Below, in pieces: positions 16,601 to 27,919 of a stretch of 64,000 nt of DNA (positions are counted from its first letter, which is position 1; each line of letters starts with the position of its first letter). Source of the stretch: Cylindrotheca closterium. Lineage: Eukaryota > Bacillariophyta > Bacillariophyceae > Bacillariales > Bacillariaceae. A program made the translations under genes and the position numbers. The notes beneath the pieces are model-generated. The model did no database searches. It was not told the DNA's origin and saw only the letters and a list, made by a program, of their open reading frames with translations. The DNA is taken from assembly GCA_933822405.4 (NCBI GenBank), contig CAKOGP040000113.1, forward strand, positions 271,183 through 335,182, in the 5' to 3' direction.

Positions 16601-16674
16601 GCAGAGATGGTCTAGTTGGTTATGACGCGGCTTTAACACAGCTGAGGTCCCGGGTTCGATTCCCGGTCTTTGTA
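16601..16674 (+). tRNA. tRNA-Val(AAC), copy 2
   Basis: Same 74 bases and same cloverleaf as the tRNA at 10091-10164, anticodon AAC. It sits 162 bp past the GCN2 stop. A TTTTT run at about 16689-16693 fits Pol III termination. The 5' flank differs from that of copy 1, so identity of the gene body reflects selection, recent conversion or both. Confidence 0.95.
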
Positions 16675-16812
16675 CACTGATCAGCTCCTTTTTGCGTGGA
16701 ATGACTTTAAAAGCAAACTCGAACCAGGTACCAGTACCGGTACCGTACTCTTTAATCTTCCATACTGTACCAATGCTTTTATAGCTCGTAATGTAACAGA
16801 TTTCTTTATATT

Positions 16813-19736
16813 TTACTTGTACTCGTCGGAGCACAGTCCGTATGCAAGAGCGTAGAGCCGTTTCATGTCGTCACCTTTGACATAGTGGAAAGCAATACTC
16901 TGCGGGGATGAATGCTCTGGACCTTCCTTAATGTCGATTGAATACTTTGCGTACCAATCTTTTGAAGGATCCTTTGGCAAATGGTAGCTCCAATGATGCC
17001 CTGGCATAAAGGGCATATATCTCTCCCCTCCATTATCGTCTTTTGTATCATATGGATATACTCCCATCTTTCGGAAGACTCTAGCAACCATCGTATCTAG
17101 AGCGAAAGGAGATTCTGATTAGTGCAAAGAAATCAAAGGAAGAGGGAACTGAGTGTTCTGGAGCGAAACGTACCCTCCGAAAAGGTGTGCATGTGTGGAA
17201 AATAATTCGGGAATCCGTTCACAACAAGAGCTTTCAGTGCAGCTTTGTTCATCGTATAGCCAGAACCTCCAGAATCGAAAATATTGTTCATATCTCCCAT
17301 GTAGGCGAATCGACGACCTAATAGTAGAGGCGTTTGCATGGTTTCGTTCCCGAATGGAAGGTACATACCACCATTTCCTGCTGTCCTGATTTCCTCACTT
17401 TCGAGGTAGTAGCGGAAGTTTTCAACAATCATGAAGAGATCATCACCTCCAATATGGAACCAATCGTACTTCTCTGAAAGACCAAGTGAGATCAGACAGC
17501 ATTTCCACGAGTTCTAACCAGAATCTTGTGGACTCACCGTAATAGTTGTCGTAGATGTAGCTCCACATTGATCGAACTTTCTGCCAAATGTTTTCGTCTG
17601 CAAGAAATATCCATGTCAGTTTAATCGGCACTCACACATGCCTCACCACCAAGACAGAACTTACATTCCTCCTTGCCTTCGTGAAGAATGTCCACAGTAC
17701 CCAAGCTACTGTTTGTTTTTGTGCTTCCTACCATGAATCCATCACATTTGGATGCCCAAGTTTCCTGCGAAACAAAAAGATTAGGTGGCGAACGTGGGCG
17801 CTGAAAAGATAGTTTCAGTGCAACTTACTCGAATATTTGGAATCTTGCCGTGACTCTCTTCGGTAGTGTAAACAAGACAGAAGATTTTGTCGCGTTTAAC
17901 TCCGCTGTTCTCCATTTTTTGGTCATATTCCGATTCAACCTTGACTCTTTTCGTCATCATCTTCCAGTTGTTATCTCGAGGAGCGCAAGCCATGTGTTCT
18001 TTTTTATCACTGTCAAAGTGGAAAGTCGGGGGATTTCTGTGCAGTATTGCCTCGTTGTGAATGTAACCTATCTTTCCATCCTCATCATTGGCTCCCATAT
18101 GCGGATGCTCCTTGTGGCCGCCTGATACGTCAACGAATTTGATATCAATCGGTTTGGCCTTTTGAACAATCTCAAGATTTATCTTTCTCAATGGGAAGGT
18201 GGGTTTCTTTCGCCCATCTTCGTCTTTACTACTGCTGGACTCTTCTTGTGCTGGTGGTGCCTTGTGTTCCTCCTCTTGCCTTCCATTCTGACGACCAGCC
18301 TTGGCACCACCAAAGATTTTCCGTGCCACGGCTTGGGCATCTTCGGACGACGATTCATTCGAGGTGTCCGCTTCTCCCTCGTCTCGCTTGGGTGGCTCTT
18401 CGGTTAGGATCTTGCTCAAGACTGTGTTGATTTCTTCCACGTACCATCCAAATGATCGACACCTAGACTGTACCTTCTTTGGGAACGTTGGAGAGTTCCG
18501 AGCATGCGTCAGCTTGGTTTCCCAATCCAAGGATTTGGTGCTAGGGGAGAACCATTGCAAGAACTTTTGGGCACTTTTATCGTCCATCCAGACAGCAGCA
18601 AAACGAGCTGCAAGATCAGCATTTATCTTGGTAGGTGCTAACGGTTGCGTAATCAAGGCTTCTTGAACAACGTCTATACCATCACCACACAGCCAGAGGT
18701 TCATAGTGACGTCCAAATTGGCTGCCCATGCATCCCTCAAAGATGCATCCTGAGCTGGAAAATTCAAGAAGGTATCAAGTCGTAATGCAAGACCACCTCC
18801 ATTCCATACGGGAGTAAGATATGTTTGTCCACTAGATTGTTGCATGTGCGCAGCTGGGACTGGTTCTTGCACCAATTGCAAATGCTCGTCTGCGGCCATG
18901 CGTTCACCGTGATCTTGCGAACGCAAGGCAACTGCATTGGCTAGCTTCATAGCAATATTTTCCGTCGCATCGTCATTGGTCTCTGTGTGAATTAGAGGTG
19001 GGGGAACAATCAGAGACGTTGTGACTGCAGGAAGCCATTCGTTGTCGGTCAACTGGGTCCCTCCTTCTAAGAGAAGCAAGATCAAGTCCTCTTGAGGACT
19101 CTTCAATCCAGCCGATTCATGCTTGTGTTGCAAAAGGCTAATGAAATCAGCAGCGTCAGTCCTTGATGCAGCGACTCCTCGCTTGTGAGGGTTGAAGAGG
19201 ACATGAATCTTTTTGGAGTGTTCTTCATGGGACTTGCCAATATGAATCTCTGGCCGAAGCCCATGCCAATGTGGGACACTTCCTTTTTCGATCTTGTCGA
19301 GTTCCGCCAGCAAAGTGGAGTCATTTCCATGTCCATCTAAGACAGCGCAAATCAAAAAGAGGCGGTTCATGTCGGTGGTACGATATATGGACTCCACACT
19401 TTGCAACAAAGACTCCCGAGTATCTCCGACAATTATAACGGCAACTCGAGGATGTGTTGGGCCGTAACCCATGATATCGACACGATCCAATACATTCCTC
19501 AATTTCATCATCCGCGACGTCTTCATCGCAGCATTGGGACCAGCTACATCGACACCACGCGCAGAGGCTCCATACAAGGCCATGACCCAAAGCGGCCAGA
19601 GACATGCAACGAACAGAAACAATCGTGCCTTTACTTCGGGTCCCATTCCCTGTAAATCCATTCCCCCGCGGCCACCACGTAATCCAACACCATTCCCGCT
19701 GTTAGGGTGGCGTTTAGTCGACGAAACGCTTGTCAT
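16813..19736 (-). CDS. GalNAc-transferase-like plus C1GalT-like fusion protein
   Basis: Five exons, 19736-17829, 17764-17665, 17597-17538, 17473-17174 and 17096-16813, all GT-AG and in phase, 883 residues. A signal anchor lies at about 38-57 (ARLFLFVACLWPLWVMALYG), so the body should be lumenal. Residues about 95-370 resemble the GT-A fold of polypeptide GalNAc-transferases: RVAVIIVGDT, LFNPHKRGVAASRT, LTPVWNGGGLALRLDTFLNF and LDVTMNLWLCGDGIDVVQ. The position of their DxH metal motif reads LLEGGTQ (224-226 EGG), so this half looks inactive. After a charged linker, residues about 560-883 are a C1GalT-like domain with FCLVYTTEES, IRETWASKCDGFMVGS, the metal motif HIGGDDLF (698-701), GGSGYTMNKAALKALV and a C-terminal disulfide-type Cys. 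The order matches making and then extending a GalNAc O-glycan, but activity is inferred. Confidence 0.8.
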
Positions 19737-19998
19737 GGTCTTTCTGTTGACAAGGTTACTGTACGATTTTCTTTCATGTGGGAATAATCATTTCATAATG
19801 GTTGCTCCCTCTTTTCATTTGCTGTTCAGGGGGATAATAAAGGGAGATGACACATTCGATTGGAATGTTTTCATCCATGCTCACATGAACACAACACGGT
19901 AAAACTGAAACACCCTTTTGTGGTTCCTACACACCTAGTTCAAACTCTTCTTCATCGCAAGCCGCTTTAGCCTCTCGAAGGACTGTTGGAAGTATTAT
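19737..19998. promoter_or_regulatory. Divergent promoter spacer, glycosyltransferase fusion and DEAH helicase
   Basis: 262 bp between start codons on opposite strands. No gene is supported; both promoters must lie here. Confidence 0.45.
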
Positions 19999-22900
19999 AT
20001 GGGAAAGTCAAAAAAGGGAAAAGGATCCTCTGGTGACAATGGGAAAAACGCACCAAAATGCACGTGTGATCATCCCTTCAATTGCGATTGCGGCAACCGT
20101 CCCCCACGTCCCTCCAGAGGTCACAAATGGGATCCTGAAACTCAGCAATGGGGAGGTAAAGGTCATAAACAAAAGGGGGCATCTGGACAGATTTCCCAGG
20201 CAGGAAAACAAGCACAGACGACAGCGGTGGGTCAGACTCAAGTGGCGCAATGGCAGAAACTACCGTCCACCATCCTTCGCGACTATTGCCAAAAGCAAAA
20301 GCGACCTCCTCCCAAATTCAAGGAGTTGATGAACGATCATGCCAAGAAAAATTTCAAAGTACGGGTGATTGTTCCTGACGGAAAGGATAGCAACAAGGAT
20401 TTGATTTTGAGGCCGGCACACCCAGTCGGAAATGAGGAACAAGCTAAAGAGGAAGCCTCCTTACTTGCCTTGCTTCAATTGACGCCAAACCTACCTCATG
20501 AGCGCAAGCTACCAGAACCATACAAAACAACATGGCTAGCTGCTGTACAGGCACAGAAGGATGCACAGGAATCTGGAAACAGAAAGCCGAAAGGCAACAG
20601 TGGCGGTGATTCCAAACCAGCTGCCCCTACAGCAAGCAGTGGCGGAAAAGGAAATAGCAAAGCTTCCAGTAACACCAACCTTGCCCTAGGCAACACTTTT
20701 ACATCGCACGCTGATCGACGAAAATTTCAAGAAGAAAAGAAACGACAACAAAACGCTCGCATCCACAAGCACGAAGCTATTCGGATGGCCAATCGCAACC
20801 ACCCCGTCTTTCTTTCGGCGACACTACGTCAACAGATTCAACGGTTGCTAAAAGGAGATACCAATCTTGTATTTGATGATTCTGCTGACGACGCTCCCCT
20901 AGAACCGTATCAATCTGATCGGCAAGGATATGTGGAAGAACGACTGCACCAAGAAGGTTTCACGAAAATACAAGCTCGAAAGGCTTTCGAGGAGCAGTCG
21001 AAAACAAAGAAACATGCCGATGATAATGATGACGAAGAACTATGGGAAGGTCTATACGATGACTGCCTGCAATGGTTGTGTATTCATTTGGACGAAGATC
21101 AGTTGCCAGAAGGATTTGATCCAAGAGGTGCGACACTGGAGATTGTCTCCAACGGTCCAGTGACAAAAACGACTACTGGAACTACTGCTAAAACGGACGC
21201 TCCTGCTGTTTCACCTGAAGTGCGGAAATTCGCAAAAGAACATGGTCTCGTGGAACAGGAGGTGGCCCTTTTTGCAAAGTCAGCTACTATCGGCAAATCA
21301 CTGGAAGATGTATTCTGGACAAAGGTCTGCGAACTTGCCAATGTCAATCTTGCTGGTGGTGACAGGCGTGGCAATGCAACCGAGAACAAGCAAATGTTTG
21401 AAGAGGAAATGGAAGCTATGGAGGCCATCTTTCCGTCCGATTGTGCCATCACTAGCATCAATGGTCTATCCAATATTGCAATCAAGACTCCAGAAGACTT
21501 GGTTCTAAATCTGGTGGTACCGTCCGATCAGTATCCATCCGTTTTCCCGCTGAAGGTGCTTGTGACAGGTAATTGGCCAAGTAGAGTGGGCCTCTCTTTC
21601 AACGTAGAACTGTTGAAGTTTGTTTCTACTTTGTCCCTCGGCGAGCCAATGCTGTTTGAAATCTATGGACAAGTGCAGGAACTCTTTCAGACGTTGGACG
21701 AACTTCCAGCTGTATCTTTGTCACCCCAAGCTAAACCTGCTGCCAAAACAAATCAGTTGACACAAGGCAAGGGCACAGCACCCAAAAGTTCAAACGGCAA
21801 ACAATTTGATGCGAAACATACAATGCACAGGGTTCAGAAGCGTCCAAGAGCTCGTGGTGAGTTCTGGTCCACTCTACCTACCAAAACTCCACCTGCGACT
21901 GCCTACCCGAAGATTGAGAAAAATCTTAGCGCCATCCGAGCTCAACTCCCAGCTGGCAAGGCTCGTGCTGATTTCCTTGTGCGCATGAAGGAAGCCGAGA
22001 GTGTAAGTGCATGTCATGTCAATCGCTCACACTGTTCCTACGTATAATTATACTGACGCGATTTCTTAATTTCTACCGTGCGTAGCTTAACCGAGTGGTC
22101 CTCGTCACTGGAGATACTGGATGTGGTAAAACTACACAGATCCCACAGTTCATCTTGGAGAACGCACCGAGTGAATCTAAGATTGTCGTTGCACAGCCCC
22201 GAAGATTAGCAGCGACAGGTGTTGCTGCTCGTGTAGCTCAAGAGCGTGGAGAAGAAAAGCCTGGAACTGGCAGTGTTGGTTACGTTGTCCGTGGAGATTC
22301 GGCGTATTGCAAGAACACTAGGCTTCTATTTTGCACTTTTGGTATTATACTGAGACAGCTGCAATGCGCAGGTGCCCTCGATTGCATCACTCACATTGTT
22401 ATTGATGAGGTCCACGAGCGGAACTTGGATGGCGATGTTCTAATGGCCCTTCTCCGAAAGGCCCTGTCATCGCAACCGAACTTGAGAGTGATCTTGATGT
22501 CTGCCACACTCGATGCAGATCGTTTTGCTGCTTATTGGGGTGACAAAACTCCACGAATGCATATTCCTGGTCGCACATTCCCAGTGGAAGACTTTTTCTT
22601 GGAGAATGTATTGGATCTAACTGGATACATCCCACCAAAGAAGAAAAAGAAACGGTACTTCAATTCCCATAGTCAACCGCGACAAAGGAAGTCCACTCCC
22701 TGGAACGATTCTGAAATGTCAGATCCCGAGGATCAAGAAGAAGAAGATAACGAAGAGTCGAAGTCAAGTGGAAACTTTGGCGGCCACGTCCCACCCTTGG
22801 AAGAGAGAGTTAAAAGAGTTGACGAGTCTAGCGTGGATTACGACATGCTTGGCCAGCTTGTTAGGTATTTGATTCAAAAGAATGCCATGGGTCGTGACGG

Positions 22901-24527
22901 TTCGATTTTGGTTTTCCTTCCTGGTGCGCCTGAGATTAACCAAGCAAAGGCAGTGGTAGGCAAAATTACTGGAGGGCTAAATGTAAACCTGCTGCCGCTT
23001 CATGGTGGACTGCAACCGAAGGACCAGAATGCTGTCTTCAAAAGTTACGGAGGGGTTACTAAAGTTATCCTAAGTACAAATGTGGCCGAAACCTCCATTA
23101 CAATTCCGGACTGTACGGTTGTGATTGATTCCTGTCGTGAGAAGCAGAGTACGTATGATCCAGCCAACCGTATGCCGATGTTGATTGAACATTTTGCCTC
23201 GAAAGCAAGTTTGAAACAACGAAGAGGTCGTGCCGGTCGTGTCCGTTCTGGTAAATGCTACAAGTTGATTTCGAAAGCGACGCATGAAAAACTAAGGGAA
23301 CACACGGCACCCGAAATCACCCGATGTGCATTGGATCAGACCTTGCTATCGCTGATGTTCCTTGGAGTGGAGCAAGGAAATGGGTCTTTTCTCAAGACCC
23401 TTTTGGACCCTCCAGCCCAGGAATCTCTTGACGCGGCCGTTTTCAGTCTCTGGAAAGTTGGGGCCTTGGACCATTCTTCTTCAAACAAAAATGATGAGCT
23501 TGACTTGACCCCTCTTGGAATGCACCTTGCCGGTATTCCTGCACCGCCTGTTGTTGGGAAGATGCTGATTATGGGATCCATTCTTGGTTGTCGACGAGCT
23601 GCACTTGCAATGGCCGCAGGAATCAGTGCCGGAAGGTCACCATTTCTGAAAATAGATCTCCGGGGTAGGCAAGGAGACAGTTCAGAAGATGTCAAACAAC
23701 GACGGGTTGTCGAGGAGAGAGCAAAGCTGTTTGAGCGATCTGGCAATAGTGACCACGCAATGCTCGCCACTGCCTTTATAGAATGGGAAAGTATCCCGCA
23801 TGGCGGCGGTGGGCGAAAGAGATATTGTGATTCGATAGGGTTGAGCTTTACTGGAATACGCGATATTCTTCAACTTGTGAATCAGTATGACTCCTCGTTG
23901 ACAGCTGCTGGCTATGGAAAATCGGCCGAGTCGGACTGCAATGCTCACTCGTATCGCATTCTACGTACCTGTGCCATTTCGTCAATGGCCCCTGGGCAAT
24001 TGGTTCGTCTGCATCGACCGTCTACAAAGTATGCAGATACTGCTGAAGGAGCCCGGGAGAAGGATGGTGTTGCAAGAGAGATGAAGTTCTTTGTTCGCAA
24101 CCAAGAGGCAACCCTGGTGCCATGGAAGTCCAAGAGTAACGACGACAGCTCACAGAAGGAAGAGCGTGTTTTCATCCATCCTTCATCTGCGCTTTTCTCT
24201 GTTGGCAACTACAGCTGTCCCTGGTTAGTCTACCACAGCATGGTCAAGACGAGCAAGCCATTTCTTCGCGATGCCACGGAATGTAGTGCCTATGCCCTGC
24301 TTCTCTTTGGAGGTCAACTGGATGTCCAAGCACGCAATGATACCATTGTGATTGACAATTGGGTCAAACTTTCGGCCAATGCGAGGATCGGTGCTCTGAT
24401 TCACGGCCTTCGAAGTAGAATGGATGATCTATTGGAAAGGAAGATAAACGATCCAAGCATTCGCATTTCAGAGACGCCTGAGATGAGACTGATCGTCAAA
24501 CTCCTGATCACGGACGGTCTAATGTAG
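19999..24527 (+). CDS. DEAH-box RNA helicase, DHX57/DHX29-like
   Basis: ATP-dependent RNA helicase. Exons 19999-22002 and 22086-24527 join in phase to 1481 residues. N-terminal 670 residues: Lys/Gly-rich start with Cys 21, 23, 29 and 31 (CTCDHPFNCDC) that could bind zinc, a helical region with a UBA-like segment (YVEERLHQEGFTKIQARKAF), and an RWD domain at about 462-570 (FEEEMEAMEAIFPSD ... YPSVFPLKVLV). Helicase motifs follow: GDTGCGKTTQ (677 on), DEVHER (about 775), SAT, STNVAETSITIPD and QRRGRAGRVRSG, then the winged-helix/ratchet and OB-fold regions with C-terminal EMRLIVKLLITDGLM. UBA plus RWD before the helicase core matches DHX57 and DHX29, the latter a scanning factor of the 40S ribosome. 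A Lys-rich and acidic insert lies within the core near residues 850-910. Confidence 0.88.
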
Positions 24528-24668
24528 GGTCTTGGAAAAAGAGAAGGAGGATAGCATACTGTAGGTAACAGTACAGTATTTTGAAATAGGCCTGATGAAG
24601 AGAGAAGTTCGATAGGTACGGTACCTTGTACCGGTAGGGGCAGGACCTTGGAAAAAGAGAAGGAAGAT
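24527..24668 (+). repeat. Pair of 26-bp direct repeats after the helicase gene
   Basis: Bases 24527-24552 and 24643-24668 match at 23 of 26 positions around the core TTGGAAAAAGAGAAGGA. The first copy begins at the last base of the helicase stop codon. Between them are TACAGTA and GGTACC-type palindromes. Confidence 0.6.
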
Positions 24669-25123
24669 CTTTGTTTGAATGCCGAGTAAGAGAAGGCTTC
24701 TCATACCCTTGTTCTTTTCGGAAGTTTTGATAAAAAAGGATTCGCATTCATTTTTTTCTCCCGAGAAAACGGCGGCTGTTTTGCTTTGGGGTTCTCGCTT
24801 CTTCCATGAACGCTACTGAACGCTACCAAAAATTCGGACATAATATATGTATATTTACCGAAAAACAGTAGGTTCGTTGAATTGTTTCAATCTCCGGGTT
24901 CATCAGGGTGCGGGTTGCAGAGAACGAGTGGCTGCAGGTAGTGATTTTACGACATGAAGTATGGGCCTTCTTGTCTGCTTGTGAACGGTCATCGCAATTT
25001 TCACATCAAAGACTTTGATGCGAATCCTATCCATACCTCTACAGTATCCGCTTCCCAGTCCTTTTCCACCCAAATCCACCCATTGTGTATGATCTCAAAG
25101 AGTTCATCTCATTAAAATAGAAT
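24669..25123. other. Spacer upstream of the secreted AKR-like gene
   Basis: 455 bp with no supported gene; 5' flank of the AKR-like gene. A/T-rich parts near 24730-24760 and 24840-24860; otherwise nothing stands out. Confidence 0.4.
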
Positions 25124-26512
25124 ATGAAGGCTTCCATTTCCCTTTTGCCCCTGCTTTTGGCGCTCTTGCCCCTTGAGGGTTCAGGTCAAGGTTTGTTCTC
25201 AAGAATGGCCAAGTTTGCTAAAACGCAGTTTGTTGGGAGTTTGTTGAAGGGAATCCCAACGAGAACTCTTTCCAATGGCGTCGAATTCCCTCTTATCGGG
25301 TTGGGAGTTGGAAATATGTTGATGGATCTTATTCCATCAATGATCAGCCGGTCACTACAACCAGACAAGAAAGTGTATCTATTCGACACGTCCAACATTA
25401 GCCACAATGAGCTTTATGTGGCCAAAGGAATCATCGAAGGTGCCGAAATCTTGGAACGTGAATCTGGCGTCGACAAGATCGAGGTCCACGTTATCACCAA
25501 AGTGTGGTACACCCATTTGGGCTATGACCGAACACTTCATGCGGTTCAGAACTCAATCAATGCCTTCCAAGAGGCCATTGACCACAAAAACGTTGATTTG
25601 AAGCTTCATGTGATGATTCACTGGCCACGTTGTTACGACAATGTTCCATGGATGAATTGCGAACTCGAAGAAAATGAACTACCTCAAGATGTCAAGGATG
25701 CCGGACCTCCTCCTCACTTGGACAAGGCCAACGCTTGGAAGAACAGTTGGAAGGCCCTAGAAAGCCTTGTGATGAATGAAGAGAACGTCGTCTCTAGCAT
25801 TGGCGTTTCCAACTTCCATCTTAAGGAATTGAAAATGTTGGATGAAATGGCTACCGTGAAGCCACAAATTATCCAAACCGATGCTTGGTCTTTGTTGTAC
25901 GACCCAATGATGATTGACTTTTGCCACAAACATGACATTCATGTTATCGCCCATAACTTGATGGATGGTGTGTTCTTGAAGGCCGACAAGGCACCCTTTG
26001 CTTTCAATCACCTGGCACTTGTGGCCAACGAGCTCACCAAAGATATGAAAAACAAGGGGTTACTTCCATCCGACAAGGAGGAGGTGACACCCGCTCAAGT
26101 CATCCTGGCCTGGCTCGTCCAGCATTCCATTTCCGTCATTCCACGAACTGTTAACCTACGACACTTGCACGAAAACTCTGCTGTTCAGCTTGGAAGCATC
26201 CCTGCCATGAACGAGCAGCAAGTCCAGACTGTGGCACTTTCTGTTGAAGCCATGATTAGTGAAGAAGATATGCCTGATGATGCATATGTCAAGATCACAT
26301 TCCATGCAAAGACCAAGGATATCTACTTGTGGTGGTACGACCAAGAGTATGGTGGAGAGATTCAGGTCGCCAAGATTGATCAAGGGAGCACCTGGGAAGA
26401 ATCTTCCCATCCAGGACACATCTTCAGAGTTTACGACGGTCCTGAAAAGAATAGTTATGAGCTCTTCTCCGTCCAGGGCAGGTATGGGGATCACCGTCAT
26501 GTAGAACTATAA
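25124..26512 (+). CDS. Secreted aldo/keto-reductase-like protein with a C-terminal VHL-beta-like domain
   Basis: Single exon, 462 residues. A signal peptide (MKASISLLPLLLALLPLEGSGQG) points to the secretory route; no ASAF motif follows. Residues about 45-375 follow the AKR (beta/alpha)8 barrel: LSNGVEFPLIGLGVG, VHVITKVW with the catalytic Lys, LHVMIHWP with the catalytic His (about 166), SIGVSNFHLKELKML, QVILAWLVQHSISVIPRTVN. In the motif that normally reads DTAxxYxNE the protein has DTSNISHNE (88-96): Asp is kept, but the catalytic Tyr is Ser. Residues about 390-462 (VKITFHAKTKDIYLWWYDQE ... HPGHIFRVYDG) resemble the VHL beta-domain, seen fused to oxidoreductases in other protists. Ordinary AKRs are about 300-330 residues, so the extra domain is real. 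Reductase activity is doubtful. Confidence 0.8.
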   Translation: MKASISLLPLLLALLPLEGSGQGLFSRMAKFAKTQFVGSLLKGIPTRTLSNGVEFPLIGLGVGNMLMDLIPSMISRSLQPDKKVYLFDTSNISHNELYVAKGIIEGAEILERESGVDKIEVHVITKVWYTHLGYDRTLHAVQNSINAFQEAIDHKNVDLKLHVMIHWPRCYDNVPWMNCELEENELPQDVKDAGPPPHLDKANAWKNSWKALESLVMNEENVVSSIGVSNFHLKELKMLDEMATVKPQIIQTDAWSLLYDPMMIDFCHKHDIHVIAHNLMDGVFLKADKAPFAFNHLALVANELTKDMKNKGLLPSDKEEVTPAQVILAWLVQHSISVIPRTVNLRHLHENSAVQLGSIPAMNEQQVQTVALSVEAMISEEDMPDDAYVKITFHAKTKDIYLWWYDQEYGGEIQVAKIDQGSTWEESSHPGHIFRVYDGPEKNSYELFSVQGRYGDHRHVEL

Positions 26513-26929
26513 AATATTTCGTAGAAACCTGGATGCATAATAAAAAGAAACTAAACTGTTAAAAATTGCATTATTCATGATTATTTTAACTCGTTCTTGA
26601 TATGAATGAATATCATGCTGACTAACTCAGTGTACTATTGCATGATGGGGAACTGTACATGTAGTGACCATCAAACATGCGAACTTGCTGGAATTGACTT
26701 CACGAGTTTTGAACCGGTATGTGCCGTTGTATGTTCTACTGTTATTGATGAGAATGACGTGCAAGGCCAAATGGCACCGCTCACCATGTTCAATATTCGA
26801 AGGCGTTCCAATCTTCAGTGTCCGACTACCCCGACTGCTCCAACCGCATGTTGAACGAATGAATGCATGTTGTGCAATCTCATTTTTATAAAAAGGGGTA
26901 ATTTATAACGGGGTAACAACAGAGACATC
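26513..26929. other. Spacer between AKR-like and thioesterase genes
   Basis: 417 bp. Short open frames occur on both strands but none has a recognisable product or a splice partner. No repeat or RNA gene was recognised. Confidence 0.4.
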
Positions 26930-27613
26930 ATGTGGAATGGAACATGGAAATCAGCACAGCCACTCAGGCGGGTGTTGTTTGCTGCTGCGTTTTCAACGGG
27001 CGCGTATGGCTTCACAATGCACAGAGATCGATTCGAAAAGTTTCCAACGACGGCACTTAGCCCAAACTTCATTTTCAGTGCTTTGGGTATGACAGCAAAG
27101 GAATCTGAGAGGCAGACACGATGTGAAAGTACCAATACTTGGCCTGATCCTTCGCCATATAAGCTTATGGAGGTACCAGATCGCACTCCTGAAGATAAGC
27201 ATGCCATCTTTGATCTTCTTCTCGGGAACAATATGATCGAGAAATACGAAGTATACAAGCGACCCACTGGATCGACAGATGACAACGTTGTCATTGCGCA
27301 CATTGCATTCGGTGAACACTTGGATGGGCATACTGGTATTGTACATGGTGGAATTTTGTCGCTAATGTTCGACGATTTGTTGGGATTCGGATTCTATTCT
27401 CTTGGCATTCCAATGGCCTTTACAGCGAATCTGAACGTTGATTATCGTTCTCCTGTTCCCGCCGGGACTCGTGTTCGTGTTGTTGCCCAACTTGAGTCTC
27501 GAGAAGGACGCAAACTATTCTGGAAAGCGCAAATGACAAGTCTTGACCAGCAGGTACTTTATGCTGAAGCCAGTAGTTTGTATATAATACCAAGATCTCA
27601 TGCAGGCAAATGA
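26930..27613 (+). CDS. Hotdog-fold acyl-CoA thioesterase, PaaI/THEM4-like
   Basis: 227 residues, single exon. The hotdog core is at about 95-215: VVIAHIAFGEHLDGHTGIVH followed by GGILSLMFDDLLGFGFY, with the HGG and Asp positions used for thioester hydrolysis in the THEM4/PaaI group, then FTANLNVDYRSPVPAGTRVRV and the closing strand KLFWKAQMTSLDQQVLYAEA. The first 40 residues (MWNGTWKSAQPLRRVLFAAAFS) are basic and hydrophobic and could be a mitochondrial presequence or short anchor. Hydrolysis of medium or long acyl-CoA is the likely role; the substrate cannot be told. Confidence 0.82.
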   Translation: MWNGTWKSAQPLRRVLFAAAFSTGAYGFTMHRDRFEKFPTTALSPNFIFSALGMTAKESERQTRCESTNTWPDPSPYKLMEVPDRTPEDKHAIFDLLLGNNMIEKYEVYKRPTGSTDDNVVIAHIAFGEHLDGHTGIVHGGILSLMFDDLLGFGFYSLGIPMAFTANLNVDYRSPVPAGTRVRVVAQLESREGRKLFWKAQMTSLDQQVLYAEASSLYIIPRSHAGK

Positions 27614-27919
27614 GGACCACGCGTAACGGCTTCAATAAGTATCAGACCAATCAACTTTCAACTTTATCTTTCTGCTATACACAAATTGTGGACCAAGACG
27701 TTCTTTGGCCCGACCCCTCTTTGAATGCTTGGCGATACTTGCTACAGGCAAATGAGGAATATCCAGAACCAATAGAGCTTTGACCATCATCAGACTCATT
27801 CTGTCATAATTCTTCACAATGATGTTCTTCTCGTTGTTATATATATAATTAGACATATACAGCTCTAGTTTCAAGGATATAAGATACGTGGCTTGACCGT
27901 TGTGGTTTCTTCAATCCCT
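27614..27919. other. Convergent 3' spacer with a TA run
   Basis: 306 bp between the ends of two converging genes. A TATATATATA stretch lies at about 27839-27848. No gene, RNA or clear terminator is recognised. Confidence 0.4.
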
